A DNA stretch of 36,822 nt. Source: Verrucomicrobia subdivision 6 bacterium. GTDB taxonomy: Bacteria > Verrucomicrobiota > Verrucomicrobiia > Methylacidiphilales > Verrucolacustridaceae. Of the stretch, positions 25,124 through 34,573 are shown piece after piece; position 1 is the first letter of the stretch, and every line of letters starts with the position of its first letter. Location of the stretch: the NCBI GenBank assembly GCA_945874125.1, contig CAMCFB010000009.1, positions 1 to 36,822 on the forward strand, written 5' to 3'. Below the pieces are notes generated by a model that had not been told where the DNA came from, ran no database searches, and worked only from the letters and a program-made list of their open reading frames with translations. Both the position numbers and the translations under genes were made by a program.

Positions 25124-26221
25124 TCAGGCCACTAGTTCCGGCCCGGTGGGCTCAATCAACTGATACTCGTTATTTCTCTGTCTTGGCTCGTACCCTGCCT
25201 CCCGAATCAAACTCCGCATCTCTTCTAAATTAAGTCGGAAACTTGTGCCCGCACTCGACACCACATTCTCCTCCATCATCAAACTGCCAAAATCGTTCGC
25301 CCCAAATTGTAACGCGACCTGACCCATCGCCGGCCCCTGCGTCACCCAGCTCGACTGCACATTCGGGATGTTATCCAGAAAGATCCGGGCCAACGCCTGC
25401 ATTCGTAGATACTCATGCGAGCCCATCTTCTCCGCCTTCAGTACGGTGTTCTCCGGCTGAAAGGTCCAACAGATAAACGCCGTAAAACCAGCCGTTCGAT
25501 CCTGCAAATCGCGTAATCTTCGCAAATGCTCCATCCGATCCTCCACCGTTTCGACATGTCCAAACATCATCGTGGCGCTGGATCGCAACCCCATTCCGTG
25601 CGCAATCTCCATCACCCGTAGCCAAGCTTCCGTGTTGCACTTCCGCGGCGCAATCCTCTGCCGAACTCGGTCCACCAAGATTTCCGCGCCTCCCCCCGGG
25701 ATGCTGCCCAACCCCGCCTCCCGAAACTTTTCGATCACCCTCTCCAGCGGCATCCCAAAGACATCCGCAAAGTGGTTGAACTCAGGCGGCGAGAAACCGT
25801 GCACGTTCACTTGGGGATATTTGGCCCGCAAATGCCGTAACAGATCCAAATACCACTCCAAACCCAGCTTCGGATGGTGCCCCCCCTGCAGCAGAATCTG
25901 ATTTCCGCCTACTGCCACCAGCTCATCAATCTTCTGGTCGATCTGCTTTTGGCTCAGCACATAGTGGTCCCCATCTTTTTCCGTTCGGTAAAAAGCGCAA
26001 AACTTGCAATAAACGTCACACACATTCGTGTAGTTAATGTTGCGATCCACCATGTACGTGACCACTTCCTTCCCCCGTCCATCGTAATGGTTTTCCTTCG
26101 CGCGATTCCGACGCGCATGGGCCATCTCCCCCAACTTGGCCAAAGGCCAACCATAGATTTCTCGGGCCTCACCTTCCGTGATGCGAGCCCCCTCTAATAT
26201 TTTTCCCTCCAATCCCATCAT
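25124..26221 (-). CDS. mqnC: Cyclic dehypoxanthinyl futalosine synthase (radical SAM)
   Basis: MqnC cyclises dehypoxanthine futalosine in the futalosine route to menaquinone. It has 365 aa. The radical-SAM cluster is C68-x3-C72-x2-C75 in NVCDVYCKFCAFYR. The family-specific block GSIPGGGAEILVDRVRQRIAP is followed by ATMMFGHVETVEDRMEHL, GFTAFICWTFQPENT, SWVTQGPAMGQVALQFGANDFGSLMMEENVV and the C-terminal LIREAGYEPRQRNNEY. These favour MqnC over MqnE. AAGGGG lies about nine bases before the start, and ATG 26218 is a second possible start. It follows the ACT gene by 12 bases and is the last gene of the long - strand run. mqnA, B, D and E are not in the window. Confidence 0.93.
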   Translation of the reverse strand: MMGLEGKILEGARITEGEAREIYGWPLAKLGEMAHARRNRAKENHYDGRGKEVVTYMVDRNINYTNVCDVYCKFCAFYRTEKDGDHYVLSQKQIDQKIDELVAVGGNQILLQGGHHPKLGLEWYLDLLRHLRAKYPQVNVHGFSPPEFNHFADVFGMPLERVIEKFREAGLGSIPGGGAEILVDRVRQRIAPRKCNTEAWLRVMEIAHGMGLRSSATMMFGHVETVEDRMEHLRRLRDLQDRTAGFTAFICWTFQPENTVLKAEKMGSHEYLRMQALARIFLDNIPNVQSSWVTQGPAMGQVALQFGANDFGSLMMEENVVSSAGTSFRLNLEEMRSLIREAGYEPRQRNNEYQLIEPTGPELVA

Positions 26222-26233
26222 CGCCCTCGCCCC

Positions 26234-26689
26234 TTATCTGGAAATATCGCCCTGCCCCAGCAGCTTGAACCCCCCCCGCCCCAAAACCTGTGCCCCCAGC
26301 TCATTGTCATCCAAATTGAGACAAAGCGCGGGTCTCGCCTCCGGTCGGACCAAAAATGCGTAGGTGGTCAAGATGTTGATCTCCGCCTCCAAGAGGGAAG
26401 ACAAAACCTTCGGCAACTCCGTCGCCGCCCCCAACTCCACCGCCACGACGGTCGATTCCGTATGCGCCACCGCCTGCTCGTGGAAAATCGCGCGCGCTTG
26501 GTCTGGATCATCCACCACCATCCGCACGATCGAACTATCGGTCGTGTCTAAAATGGTTAGCGCGACCACGTGCACTTGTCGGCTGTGCAAAATCCGAATC
26601 AGCTCCAGCAATCGACCCGCCTTGTTCGCCAGAAAAATCGAGAACTGTCGGACCGGATCCGATTGACTCTTTTGCGTCGCCACTGCCAT
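26234..26689 (-). CDS. Tandem ACT-domain protein
   Basis: This 151-aa protein appears to consist of two ACT domains and nothing else. The first (about residues 13-80) reads RQFSIFLANKAGRLLELIRIL then VHVVALTILDTTDSSIVRMVVDD. The second (about 82-151) has VVAVELGAATELPKVLSSLLEAEINI then TYAFLVRPEARPALCLNLDD. ACT domains bind amino acids and adjust enzyme activity, so this may be a stand-alone amino-acid sensor. It lies between the FAD oxidoreductase and mqnC. It is not the ilvN regulatory subunit by context, since no ilvB is present. The partner is unknown. Confidence 0.85.
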   Translation of the reverse strand: MAVATQKSQSDPVRQFSIFLANKAGRLLELIRILHSRQVHVVALTILDTTDSSIVRMVVDDPDQARAIFHEQAVAHTESTVVAVELGAATELPKVLSSLLEAEINILTTYAFLVRPEARPALCLNLDDNELGAQVLGRGGFKLLGQGDISR

Positions 26690-26711
26690 AACCTAACCCT
26701 ACCCCCTCTTC

Positions 26712-28277
26712 CTATCCCCGCCAACCTAGGATCACTTTGGCCGTATTGCGACCGCTGGCCCCAAAGACCCCTCCCCCCGGATGCGTACTCGCACCCGTCA
26801 GGTACAAATTCTTCATCGGCGCCCGATAACAGGATATCTCTGGCAAGGGCCGGAACATAAACATCTGATCCAAACTCATCTCAAAGTGCATCACATTGCC
26901 ACGCAATAAACCCAAATCCCGCTCCAGATCGAGCGGAGTTTGAATGTATCTTCCGATCATCTTCCCCCTCATGTTGGGAGCGTACTGGCAAACCAACTCG
27001 TACAACTTATCCGCCTCCCGCTCCCGAATCTCGTCCCACGTCTCCCCGTTCCGTAATTCATAACTGTGGTACTGCGCCCACGTAAACAGCGTGTGCTTCC
27101 CCGGCGGGGCCAGCGTGGAATCAATCGCCGAAAAAGTCATCGCCACCACGCTCGGATTCTTCGGTGGCTGATATCCCAAATAATCCCGATAACTGCTCTC
27201 CAACATGGCTCGGTTTCGGCAGAGCAACTGCATCCCCGAATGGTACTCCCGTGCCTGTTTCCCACTCGCCACCTCGCCACTGTAGATCGGCAACTCCTCC
27301 ACCGCGTGGCGCACCACTGTCCCAAATCCATTGCCAATTCGTGCCTTGGCCATTCGCCCAGCTAACTCCGTCGGCCCATCTTTCAGTAGATCGCAAAAAA
27401 ACGTTTTCAAATGGCACGCCGCCACCACCTTCTTCGTCCCCAAAACCCGATCCCCTGCCTCCACCTCCCAACCCGCTCCCACCTTTCTCACCTCCTTTAC
27501 CCCCTGCCCCAAAAACAGCTCTCCCCCGTGCCTCTCGAGACACTTCACCAGCGCCGTCGCCAACGCCCCGCTTCCGCCCTTGGCGCGTTTTGCCCCACAC
27601 TTATGAATCATCGCGTTCCAGCCAAACATATCCCCGCTCGCCACCTCCGCCGGGGCCGGTCCGCTCTGGGCCGAAAGCCAAAGCATGGCGGTCCGCAAAT
27701 GCTCATTCTCAAATGTCTCTTCAATCACATCCCCATACGGCGCCATCAACTGCCGGGCCGTATCCAAGCTCGACCACAGCCGCCGCGACTGCGGCCGAAA
27801 CAGGTTCCGCTTCACAATCGTCCCAAACAGTCGGGCGGGTGAGGGCGGCGCCAAAAAGGTCTCAAACACTCCCTCATTTAACTCCGTCCACCGCTCCACA
27901 TATCTACGATACGCCTCCGCATCCCGCGGGCTGAATGCGGCAATGCTTTCACAAGTCTTCTCGACCGAGCGATGAAAGGAAATCCCGCGACCCGTTCCTT
28001 CCACCGGATAGTACGCCCACGGATCCATCTCGATGTACTCCAATCCTTCCCTCGCTAAATCCAGCTCCCCCAAGACCGGCGTCAGATGAATCATGATGTG
28101 AACCGACGAACCCACATCAAACCGGAATCCCTTCACCAAATCGTCCCGCGTACACACCGCACCCCCCGGCATATCTCTCTTCTCCACCACCGCCACCTTC
28201 AAGCCCGCCTTGGCCAAGTAACAGGCACAGATCAGGCCATTGTGACCCGCCCCCACCACTACCGCATCGTAGGACAA
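26712..28277 (-). CDS. FAD-dependent oxidoreductase, PYROXD2/CrtI-like
   Basis: This flavoprotein of the phytoene-desaturase/PYROXD2 superfamily has 521 aa. The N-terminal dinucleotide fold is VVVGAGHNGLICACYLAKAG followed by VEKRDMPGGAVCT. The C-terminal FAD-binding segment YLTGASTHPGGGVFGASGRN is closer to PYROXD2-like proteins than to CrtI carotenoid desaturases. The start is TTG 28277: homology begins there, and GAGGTAA ten bases upstream is a Shine-Dalgarno sequence that contains the stop codon of the aminotransferase gene. An open extension upstream to 28343 overlaps that gene and is rejected. No carotenoid gene is nearby; the substrate is unknown. Confidence 0.87.
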   Translation of the reverse strand: MSYDAVVVGAGHNGLICACYLAKAGLKVAVVEKRDMPGGAVCTRDDLVKGFRFDVGSSVHIMIHLTPVLGELDLAREGLEYIEMDPWAYYPVEGTGRGISFHRSVEKTCESIAAFSPRDAEAYRRYVERWTELNEGVFETFLAPPSPARLFGTIVKRNLFRPQSRRLWSSLDTARQLMAPYGDVIEETFENEHLRTAMLWLSAQSGPAPAEVASGDMFGWNAMIHKCGAKRAKGGSGALATALVKCLERHGGELFLGQGVKEVRKVGAGWEVEAGDRVLGTKKVVAACHLKTFFCDLLKDGPTELAGRMAKARIGNGFGTVVRHAVEELPIYSGEVASGKQAREYHSGMQLLCRNRAMLESSYRDYLGYQPPKNPSVVAMTFSAIDSTLAPPGKHTLFTWAQYHSYELRNGETWDEIREREADKLYELVCQYAPNMRGKMIGRYIQTPLDLERDLGLLRGNVMHFEMSLDQMFMFRPLPEISCYRAPMKNLYLTGASTHPGGGVFGASGRNTAKVILGWRG

Positions 28278-28284
28278 AACGGAA

Positions 28285-29481
28285 TTACCTCGCCGCCACG
28301 AGTTGCGGCAGAGCGCTTTTTCGCTTTTGGCAAAAACGAACAATCCTGTCCGCCGCTACCTCAATCCGATCCAACGAGGTCGCATAACTGCACCGAACAA
28401 AACCCTGCCCTCCCGGCCCAAACGCTTCCCCCGGCACCACCGCCACTTTCTCCTCTTCCAACAGCTGCAAGGCAAACTCCCGCGAAGTCAGCCCCGTGCT
28501 TCGGATATCCACAAAAAGATAAAACGCTCCCGCCGGCTGGGTCGGCTTCAAACCAGCCTCCTCCATCTTGCGTTTGAGGAAATCCCGACGAATTCGATAG
28601 CTTTCCCTTGCCTCACTGGTGGTCGCCTCTGCCCCCCGCAGAGCCTCCGCCGCCGCCTCTTGCCCCAAGGTGGAAGCACAGAGAATGGCATACTGATGAA
28701 TCTTCATCATCGCTTCAATCAGCGGAGCGGGCGCACACGCATAGCCAATCCGAAATCCCGTCATGGCAAATGCCTTGCTCAGCCCATGCAAAAGGATCGT
28801 CCGCTCTCTCATCCCAGGCCGGGTGACGATCGATTCATGCGGCCCCTCATAACTCAACTCGGCATAGATCTCGTCGCTGATCACCAAAAGATTCTTTTCC
28901 ACGCAGACTTTCGCCAACTCGTCCAGCTCCCGACCCCGCAAAACCGCGCCGGTGGGATTGGTCGGAAAATTGAGCAGCAACACTTTTGCCCCCGGCGCCG
29001 CTTCCGCCACCGCTCGGGGATCCAGCCGAAACCCATCCTCCGCCCTTGTCCGAATCGCCCGGCCCTGGGCATGTGCCAAGGTGATCGACGGCGCGTAGGA
29101 CACGTAACACGGCTCGTGATACAGCACCGTCTCCCCCGGATTCAGCACCGCCCGCAACGCCAAATCAATCGCTTCACTCACCCCCACCGTCACCAAAATC
29201 TCGCTTTCCACGGCATACCGCTGCCCAAAAACTTTCTCCACGTAACTCGAAATCTCATTCCGCAATTTGAGACTGCCTGAGTTCGACGTATACCCTGTCC
29301 TCCCGTGTTCCAAGGAGTAGATCGCCGCCTCCCGCACCGCCCACGGGGCCGAAACATCCGGCTCCCCGATTCCAAGCGAGATCACATCCCCCCGCTTCTG
29401 CACGATTTCAAAGAAGTCGCGGATCCCCGACCTCGGGATCCCCTTCACATGCTCCGCCAGAAACTCTCCTCCGTTTTTCAT
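28285..29481 (-). CDS. Class I/II PLP-dependent aminotransferase (AlaT/YugH-like)
   Basis: This fold-type I aminotransferase has 398 aa. It starts with the substrate-binding SGIRDFFEIVQKRGDVISLGIGEPD, then GRTGYTSNSGSLKLRNEI, the PLP-contact NFPTNPTGAV and SDEIYAELSY. The Schiff-base Lys is in HGLSKAFAMTGFRIGYA, and the C-terminal carboxylate-binding Arg is in FVRCSYA. The ATG overlaps the stop of the upstream lrp gene (ATGA, 29478-29481). The same regulator-enzyme pair occurs as alaR-alaT (yugG-yugH) in Bacillus, which suggests an alanine or related amino-acid transaminase. The exact substrate is not proven. Confidence 0.92.
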   Translation of the reverse strand: MKNGGEFLAEHVKGIPRSGIRDFFEIVQKRGDVISLGIGEPDVSAPWAVREAAIYSLEHGRTGYTSNSGSLKLRNEISSYVEKVFGQRYAVESEILVTVGVSEAIDLALRAVLNPGETVLYHEPCYVSYAPSITLAHAQGRAIRTRAEDGFRLDPRAVAEAAPGAKVLLLNFPTNPTGAVLRGRELDELAKVCVEKNLLVISDEIYAELSYEGPHESIVTRPGMRERTILLHGLSKAFAMTGFRIGYACAPAPLIEAMMKIHQYAILCASTLGQEAAAEALRGAEATTSEARESYRIRRDFLKRKMEEAGLKPTQPAGAFYLFVDIRSTGLTSREFALQLLEEEKVAVVPGEAFGPGGQGFVRCSYATSLDRIEVAADRIVRFCQKRKSALPQLVAAR

Positions 29482-29957
29482 GGCGAAACGGAAAGCCGTT
29501 CCGCTTTTTCATCCTGCAGGAACAGCACCCCCGCCTCCTTGTATGTCTTCAGCTGAAAATGGGTCGCCGTGGAAATCACCCCTTGAATGGTGGACAGCTT
29601 CTCCGCCACAAAACTCGCGACCCGCTTGAGATCCGGCCCCTCCACCACGATCAGCAGATCGTACCCTCCGCTCATCAGCTGACAGGAAACCACTTCGGGA
29701 TACCGAGCCACCCGCGCCGCGATGCGGTCAAATCCCCCATCCCGCTCGGGTGTGATCCTGACCTCAATCACCGCCCGAACTCCCCCATGACCCGTCTTGT
29801 CCGAATCCAAAATCGCTTGGTAACCCAAAATCACCCGATCCGCCTCATACCGTTGCAGTGCCTTTTCCACCTCTTTTTCGGTTTGGCCCGTGACCTTCGC
29901 CAGCTCCGCATTCGACAGGCGGCCTCGCTCTTTCAGAATCTGTAGAAGGGGATCCAT
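29478..29957 (-). CDS. Lrp/AsnC-family transcriptional regulator
   Basis: This is a regulator of 159 aa. The N-terminal helix-turn-helix is LLQILKERGRLSNAELAKVTGQ followed by EVEKALQRYEADRVILGYQA. The C-terminal RAM (amino-acid binding) domain has VRAVIEVRITPERDGGFDRIAARVA and VVSCQLMSGGYDLLIVVEGPD. It ends with an extra ~20-residue tail. It overlaps the aminotransferase by four bases and likely controls it, sensing an amino acid. No Shine-Dalgarno motif precedes ATG 29957. Confidence 0.93.
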   Translation of the reverse strand: MDPLLQILKERGRLSNAELAKVTGQTEKEVEKALQRYEADRVILGYQAILDSDKTGHGGVRAVIEVRITPERDGGFDRIAARVARYPEVVSCQLMSGGYDLLIVVEGPDLKRVASFVAEKLSTIQGVISTATHFQLKTYKEAGVLFLQDEKAERLSVSP

Positions 29958-29990
29958 CGCCGGACTCAGGTTCGTCCCGATGCCGAAACC

Positions 29991-30377
29991 TTAAGGAACC
30001 AGAAAAATCTTGCCCGTATAGGGGCACTTCACCTCGGTACCCGGAGCAAAGCCCTTCACATCCACTAATCCCGCGTACGGCGCATAGGGACTACGCACCA
30101 TGCCCGTTTTACCGGAAACTTTTTCTCCCTTCGGATAGCTGGCCTTCGTTGGCGTGCTCTTCTCCGCCGGGTCAGGGGGAGACCAGGGCTTTTTTTCATC
30201 ACTCGCCGCCGTGGGCGGCTTTTCACTCGTCGTCCCCTCAGTGGGTGTATCACCCGAGGCGGGAGCGGTCGTATCCCCATAAGTCGTCGTGACGTTTTCC
30301 GCATCTCCCGGAACGGTGCAACCCGTCCCAGCGATGCCTACGCCAAGCAAAACCAACATGATCCATCGAAAATTCAT
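29991..30377 (-). CDS. Putative lipoprotein with conserved CPYTGKIF tail
   Basis: The protein has 128 aa from ATG 30377, which starts a lipoprotein-type signal ([20 protein letters not shown], Cys at 20, with Gly rather than Leu or Val at -3). Residues 24-80 are Thr/Pro/Ser/Lys-rich, low complexity and probably unfolded. The last ~36 residues form the only ordered-looking part: [15 protein letters not shown], then [20 protein letters not shown]. From memory, similar short C-terminal modules occur in Verrucomicrobia lipoproteins; I could not check this. It sits between the GH57/DUF1925 gene and lrp. Function unknown. Confidence 0.75.
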   Translation of the reverse strand: MNFRWIMLVLLGVGIAGTGCTVPGDAENVTTTYGDTTAPASGDTPTEGTTSEKPPTAASDEKKPWSPPDPAEKSTPTKASYPKGEKVSGKTGMVRSPYAPYAGLVDVKGFAPGTEVKCPYTGKIFLVP

Positions 30378-30397
30378 AATGGATAAACCTATCACAG

Positions 30398-32425
30398 TCA
30401 CTTCTTTGGGGCAATCCTGCCCTCCTTCTTGCGAAAGGTTACCTTCAGCCGTGCCTCCGCCTTCTCCCCCGGCTTCAAATCAAGGTGCTTTCCAAATAAG
30501 ACACAGTTGCCCTGCCGGATCGGCCCCTCCGGACCCTTTTCCACATCCAGAATGGGATATCCCCAAACCAGCGGAAGATTCTCCGACGACATCGTCACCT
30601 CCAAACCATCCGGCGATCCCGCTACCACCCGCGACAAAGCCTCCCCCTGCCACCGATCCCGATCCGATTTTTTCGTCTCCCCAAAATTCCAAACCGCTCG
30701 TCCCGACTGGTCCGTTCCCAAATTCACATTCATCTCCGCCGCAAACACCGCCTCCAGCGGCAACTTTCCCGTGTTGGTGATTTGATAGGAAACCTCCACC
30801 AACCCGCCCGCCGCATCAATCGCATACGTTTTTTCCAAGAGACACGGCAGCCTCGTGCCCACCCGATACAAACCTCCGTCCCGTCGCAAAGATAACGTCA
30901 GCCGGCTCCCCGTCTGCCGCATCTGCGTAATCTCAAACGGCTGCAGAATAAAATCCCCCAGTTCCGGATACGTCCCGGCAACCAGCTGCTCCACCGTCGT
31001 CCCCTTGGCGAAAAAGTGATCCTGAAAAAGCCGCCGCTCATACCAGTCCACGGGACCCGCGCTCGCCCCATTCATTCCCTCATCCCGCCTCGTCAATACA
31101 TCCGCCAAATTTCGGCCAAATTCCGGCAATCCCACCTCCAAACACGCCCCACCCAAATGGGGCGCAAAAAGAAGGGTCAAAGCTGGATGCCCGGCGACCA
31201 CTTCGATCTGCCCATCCGCGTTCACATCCTCACGCACCACCTCCATCTCCGTCTGCCCCGCTCTCATCTCCGCTTCGGCCGAAAGCAGCTCCCGCCAAAT
31301 TGCGGCGCGCAGATGGGGCGAATGCAAACCTCCCTGCGTCCCGTGCCACTGGGCCGTGGAACACTGCGCCCGCCACAATCGCTCCGTCACCGCCCGAGCC
31401 CCGGGAAACTGGCTCTTTCCCTTCAACTTTCGCCCCAACATCAAATTCTTCCGATACATCAGGTTCAGCTCCTCATACCGCACACGGAAAGATCCCCAAG
31501 AACCCCCTCGAAAAAACGGTAGCCACTTGCCCGCATCAAACCTCTGCGACAGCTGCCCCCGCTCCCGGAAAAACTCCTTCCTTGCCGAACCCGGCAAGGA
31601 CCACCCCCCCAAATCCGCCGGGGTCCCCGGGGGCAAGGCCACCCTCCCCCGCGGACTCTGCCGCTCCAACTGCGCCCGCCCCGTCAACGTGTTCACCCAA
31701 TTCGACGACTCCTGCAACCTCGCAAAAAGGGAGCCCAAGTATCCCGCCACTCCACCTGGTGCCTGACTCCAGTTCTCTAAATTTCCCGCTAAGGTCAGCG
31801 TAATGTCCTCCCCCCGGTTCGCCATTCGGCGCAAATATCCAAACAGTTCATCCAACGAGGCGTGCGGCACCAATCGGGCCAACTCCGGGCAGGTCGGGAA
31901 AACCGACAACATCGATCCCGACTGATCCGTCACATAGTGACCATTCATTTTGGCCGGAATAATCCCCGCCTGCTGGAAAAAAGATCCCTCCACCATCGTG
32001 TACTGGAATCCCGCTCGTCCAAACGCATGACAAAGAGAAGGTCCCCATACCCCCTCCGCCAACCAAACTCCTGCTGGCGTCACCCCGAATCTCTCCTTCA
32101 ACCACCCATTCATCTTCCCCAACTGCCCATCCCGATCCTCCTCCGACCACTCCACCAGCACCGGTTCGTAAAATCCTCCCGACAACATCTCCACCCGTCC
32201 CGTCCCGACAAGCTCCTTGAGTTTCTTCAGCAAATCCGGATGCCGCTCCGCCCACGCCTCCAAAAGAGGCCCGCTCACATGCAGATTCACCGCCACCCCA
32301 GGATGCTTTGCCAAAACCTCTAGCACCGGCGCGTACACCTCCTTCGTGATCCGATCCACCACCTCCGGGAAATTACCCACCGGCTGGTGCATGTGCAGCC
32401 CGAGAACCAAATTCACATTTTTCAT
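30398..32425 (-). CDS. GH57 4-alpha-glucanotransferase homologue (DUF1925/DUF1926), possibly degenerate active site
   Basis: This 675-aa protein has the domain order of Thermococcus 4-alpha-glucanotransferase (TLGT): GH57 catalytic barrel, DUF1925 helices, DUF1926 beta-sandwich. Seen motifs: HMHQPVGNF (residues 11-19), [25 protein letters not shown] with the nucleophile Glu at 124 (E123 in TLGT), and [15 protein letters not shown]. Where TLGT has HDDGEKFG with catalytic Asp214, this protein reads [10 protein letters not shown] (~211-220), so no Asp is present. It starts nine bases after the other GH57 gene. It may act on glycogen or maltodextrin with altered chemistry, or bind glucan without hydrolysis. 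Confidence 0.85.
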   Translation of the reverse strand: MKNVNLVLGLHMHQPVGNFPEVVDRITKEVYAPVLEVLAKHPGVAVNLHVSGPLLEAWAERHPDLLKKLKELVGTGRVEMLSGGFYEPVLVEWSEEDRDGQLGKMNGWLKERFGVTPAGVWLAEGVWGPSLCHAFGRAGFQYTMVEGSFFQQAGIIPAKMNGHYVTDQSGSMLSVFPTCPELARLVPHASLDELFGYLRRMANRGEDITLTLAGNLENWSQAPGGVAGYLGSLFARLQESSNWVNTLTGRAQLERQSPRGRVALPPGTPADLGGWSLPGSARKEFFRERGQLSQRFDAGKWLPFFRGGSWGSFRVRYEELNLMYRKNLMLGRKLKGKSQFPGARAVTERLWRAQCSTAQWHGTQGGLHSPHLRAAIWRELLSAEAEMRAGQTEMEVVREDVNADGQIEVVAGHPALTLLFAPHLGGACLEVGLPEFGRNLADVLTRRDEGMNGASAGPVDWYERRLFQDHFFAKGTTVEQLVAGTYPELGDFILQPFEITQMRQTGSRLTLSLRRDGGLYRVGTRLPCLLEKTYAIDAAGGLVEVSYQITNTGKLPLEAVFAAEMNVNLGTDQSGRAVWNFGETKKSDRDRWQGEALSRVVAGSPDGLEVTMSSENLPLVWGYPILDVEKGPEGPIRQGNCVLFGKHLDLKPGEKAEARLKVTFRKKEGRIAPKK

Positions 32426-32434
32426 CGGTAGGGT

Positions 32435-34573
32435 TTATATATACCAGTTCTTCATATCCAACGCACGCATCGGCCCGCGAAATTCGATCAATCCCCTATC
32501 CGGATACCGCTCGACCTCCACCCCGCCGCGGATCACCCTCACCAAAAAACTCACCTCCTCCCCATCGGCCCGCCAGCCCAAGGAGGCAAATGGGATCCGC
32601 AGCCCCAAACCTCCTCCTCCCGCGACTTCCGCCGAACAATCCTCCGCCTCATAAACCACCCCATCCTTCGATTTTTCTAAACTCACCTTCCCATCCTTTT
32701 CCCCACCAATCCGAATCCGCACGGGTGCGGGTTGGTGAAAATCCAAAATCACCTCCTCCCCCAGCGGCTCCTTTCCATCCAAGCGAAAATGAAAATCTGA
32801 TTCCCCATACCCGTATCGCACCATCCGCACTCGCCGATCCCCCTGCGCCATCGCCCCCTGATCCCGCCACGCCTCATACTTCCCCGCCCCCGACCACTCT
32901 AAGTAACTTCCCGTCCCGCTCAACTTGGGCTCAATCTCCCGCACCGGCGGTGTTCCCAACTGCGTCCCCGTCGCACAAATCGGCACACTCAATCCGGCCG
33001 GCGGGGTCACCCCCAACCGTCGATACACCTGTTGCAGCCGACCCCGAAAGAGTGCGTCAAAAATCGTATCGCTGTCAGTTTGAAAATCTGGCCCGTACCA
33101 CCAAAACCAATCGCTTCCCTCCGCCGCATACAGATCCTCCCATGCCGCCGCCAACACCTCCTTCGTCACCTGCCCACCCTCTCTCGCCTGAATCAAAAAA
33201 TCTCGCGTCCGCTTAATCCAACACCACCCCTGATTTTCCTCCGGATCCCCAATCCAAATATCGAAGTTCCCCCCAATCCAAGACCCCGAATGCAACCGCC
33301 CCAGCGGCCTCCCCTCCCGCGTCCCTAGATATCCCCCCAACGTGGTCGACTTCAGCCCCTTGGTTTGTTGCAACCGCGTATAAAACTCATCCAAAAATGC
33401 CTCCCCACTGTCCGGAAAAGCCTCCCACGCGTTCTCCCCGTCCAAAGCCAATAAGACAATTCCATCCGGCGGCATCACCTGCGCAATGTGCTCCAAGTGG
33501 ATTCGCAAATGCTCCGCCGCCACTTTCGGCTCCGTCCTCGCCGCCGTGAAACCAATGTAATCCGATAAAGGCCTCTCTCGAAACAGCACCTTCATCGAAC
33601 TCCCACCCTCCTCGACCCTCCACGCTTGAAACAGCTCCGAGTGTTTTCCTTTCCACCCCTGCGCCTCCAACCCCCGAAACAAAACCATCTCGTCCGTACA
33701 GAAATACTCAAATCCTGCTCGAGCCATCAAAGGAATCACCTCCGGACTGACCGATCCCTCCGACGGCCACAAACCTCGCGCCTTTCGCCCAAACACCCGC
33801 TCATGCGCCGCCTGCGCTTTCTCCAACTGCACCTGGGCGTCCTCGGGCGCCTGCAAGCGCTCCGGCAACCGCACCCAAGGCATCGCCCGCTTGGCCGAAT
33901 CGGTGTCGACCAATAGCGGTAAAATCGGGTGATAAAACGGCGTCGTCGTCAACTCCACCTGCCCCGACTCCGCCAACGCCCGATACTCCCCCAAAATCCC
34001 CCGCAACATCTCCCGGTGAATCTCCATCACCCTCCGCTTCTCCTCCTCCGTAAAGTCTCGCCCCTTCTGCATCATCGCCCCTAATTCCGGATACCTCTTG
34101 CGCACCGCAAATCCACACCAGCTCAAATTGAACCATACCTGCAAATCCCGAAAATCCTTCTCCCGAAAACGCTTTCGACTCTGCTCCGATTGCCCCGCCC
34201 CCGCTCCTCTGCCCCGCAAATCCAACAACTGCCGATACCTCGGATACGGCTCCACACAGGTCGTCCAGTTAATCTTAAAAAAGTGCTCCAAGAGCTGTTG
34301 CTGATCCTCCACCGTCAAACTCGCCGCACTTTTTTGGCCCAACTCCCCCCACCGATCCTTCACCCGCCCCTCGGCCAACTCCTCAATCTGCTGCACCAAC
34401 ACCGGAGTCAAATTAAAGTTCAGCTTCACCCCTGGGTGCCGACGCGCCATCTCCGCCATGTCCGCATACCCCCGCACGGTGTGCAATCGTACCCATGACA
34501 TCACCACCTCTCCCGTGGCCGCGTCAACGTAGGAAGGTTGGTGCAGATGCCAAAGGAGAGCCACCTCAGCCAC
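32435..34573 (-). CDS. GH57 amylase/amylopullulanase-like glycoside hydrolase
   Basis: This 712-aa enzyme is predicted to cut or rearrange alpha-glucans. All five GH57 landmarks appear: LLWHLHQPSY (His9, His11), the TTTPFYHPILPLL block, GLWPSEGSVSPE with nucleophile Glu272, LLALDGENAWE with acid/base Asp378, and a C-terminal-side SGSWIGGNFDIWIGDPEEN. The last ~190 residues form a beta-rich domain of the kind that often follows amylopullulanase cores. No signal peptide is seen, so it should be cytoplasmic, fitting glycogen turnover. GTG 34573 is the start and overlaps galT by eight bases. Debranching, amylase or transferase activity cannot be separated from sequence. Confidence 0.9.
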   Translation of the reverse strand: MAEVALLWHLHQPSYVDAATGEVVMSWVRLHTVRGYADMAEMARRHPGVKLNFNLTPVLVQQIEELAEGRVKDRWGELGQKSAASLTVEDQQQLLEHFFKINWTTCVEPYPRYRQLLDLRGRGAGAGQSEQSRKRFREKDFRDLQVWFNLSWCGFAVRKRYPELGAMMQKGRDFTEEEKRRVMEIHREMLRGILGEYRALAESGQVELTTTPFYHPILPLLVDTDSAKRAMPWVRLPERLQAPEDAQVQLEKAQAAHERVFGRKARGLWPSEGSVSPEVIPLMARAGFEYFCTDEMVLFRGLEAQGWKGKHSELFQAWRVEEGGSSMKVLFRERPLSDYIGFTAARTEPKVAAEHLRIHLEHIAQVMPPDGIVLLALDGENAWEAFPDSGEAFLDEFYTRLQQTKGLKSTTLGGYLGTREGRPLGRLHSGSWIGGNFDIWIGDPEENQGWCWIKRTRDFLIQAREGGQVTKEVLAAAWEDLYAAEGSDWFWWYGPDFQTDSDTIFDALFRGRLQQVYRRLGVTPPAGLSVPICATGTQLGTPPVREIEPKLSGTGSYLEWSGAGKYEAWRDQGAMAQGDRRVRMVRYGYGESDFHFRLDGKEPLGEEVILDFHQPAPVRIRIGGEKDGKVSLEKSKDGVVYEAEDCSAEVAGGGGLGLRIPFASLGWRADGEEVSFLVRVIRGGVEVERYPDRGLIEFRGPMRALDMKNWYI

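Noticed and set aside
26712-28277. FAD oxidoreductase as a carotenoid desaturase (crtI)
   Set aside because: No crtB or other carotenoid gene is nearby, and the C-terminal block is closer to PYROXD2-like proteins.
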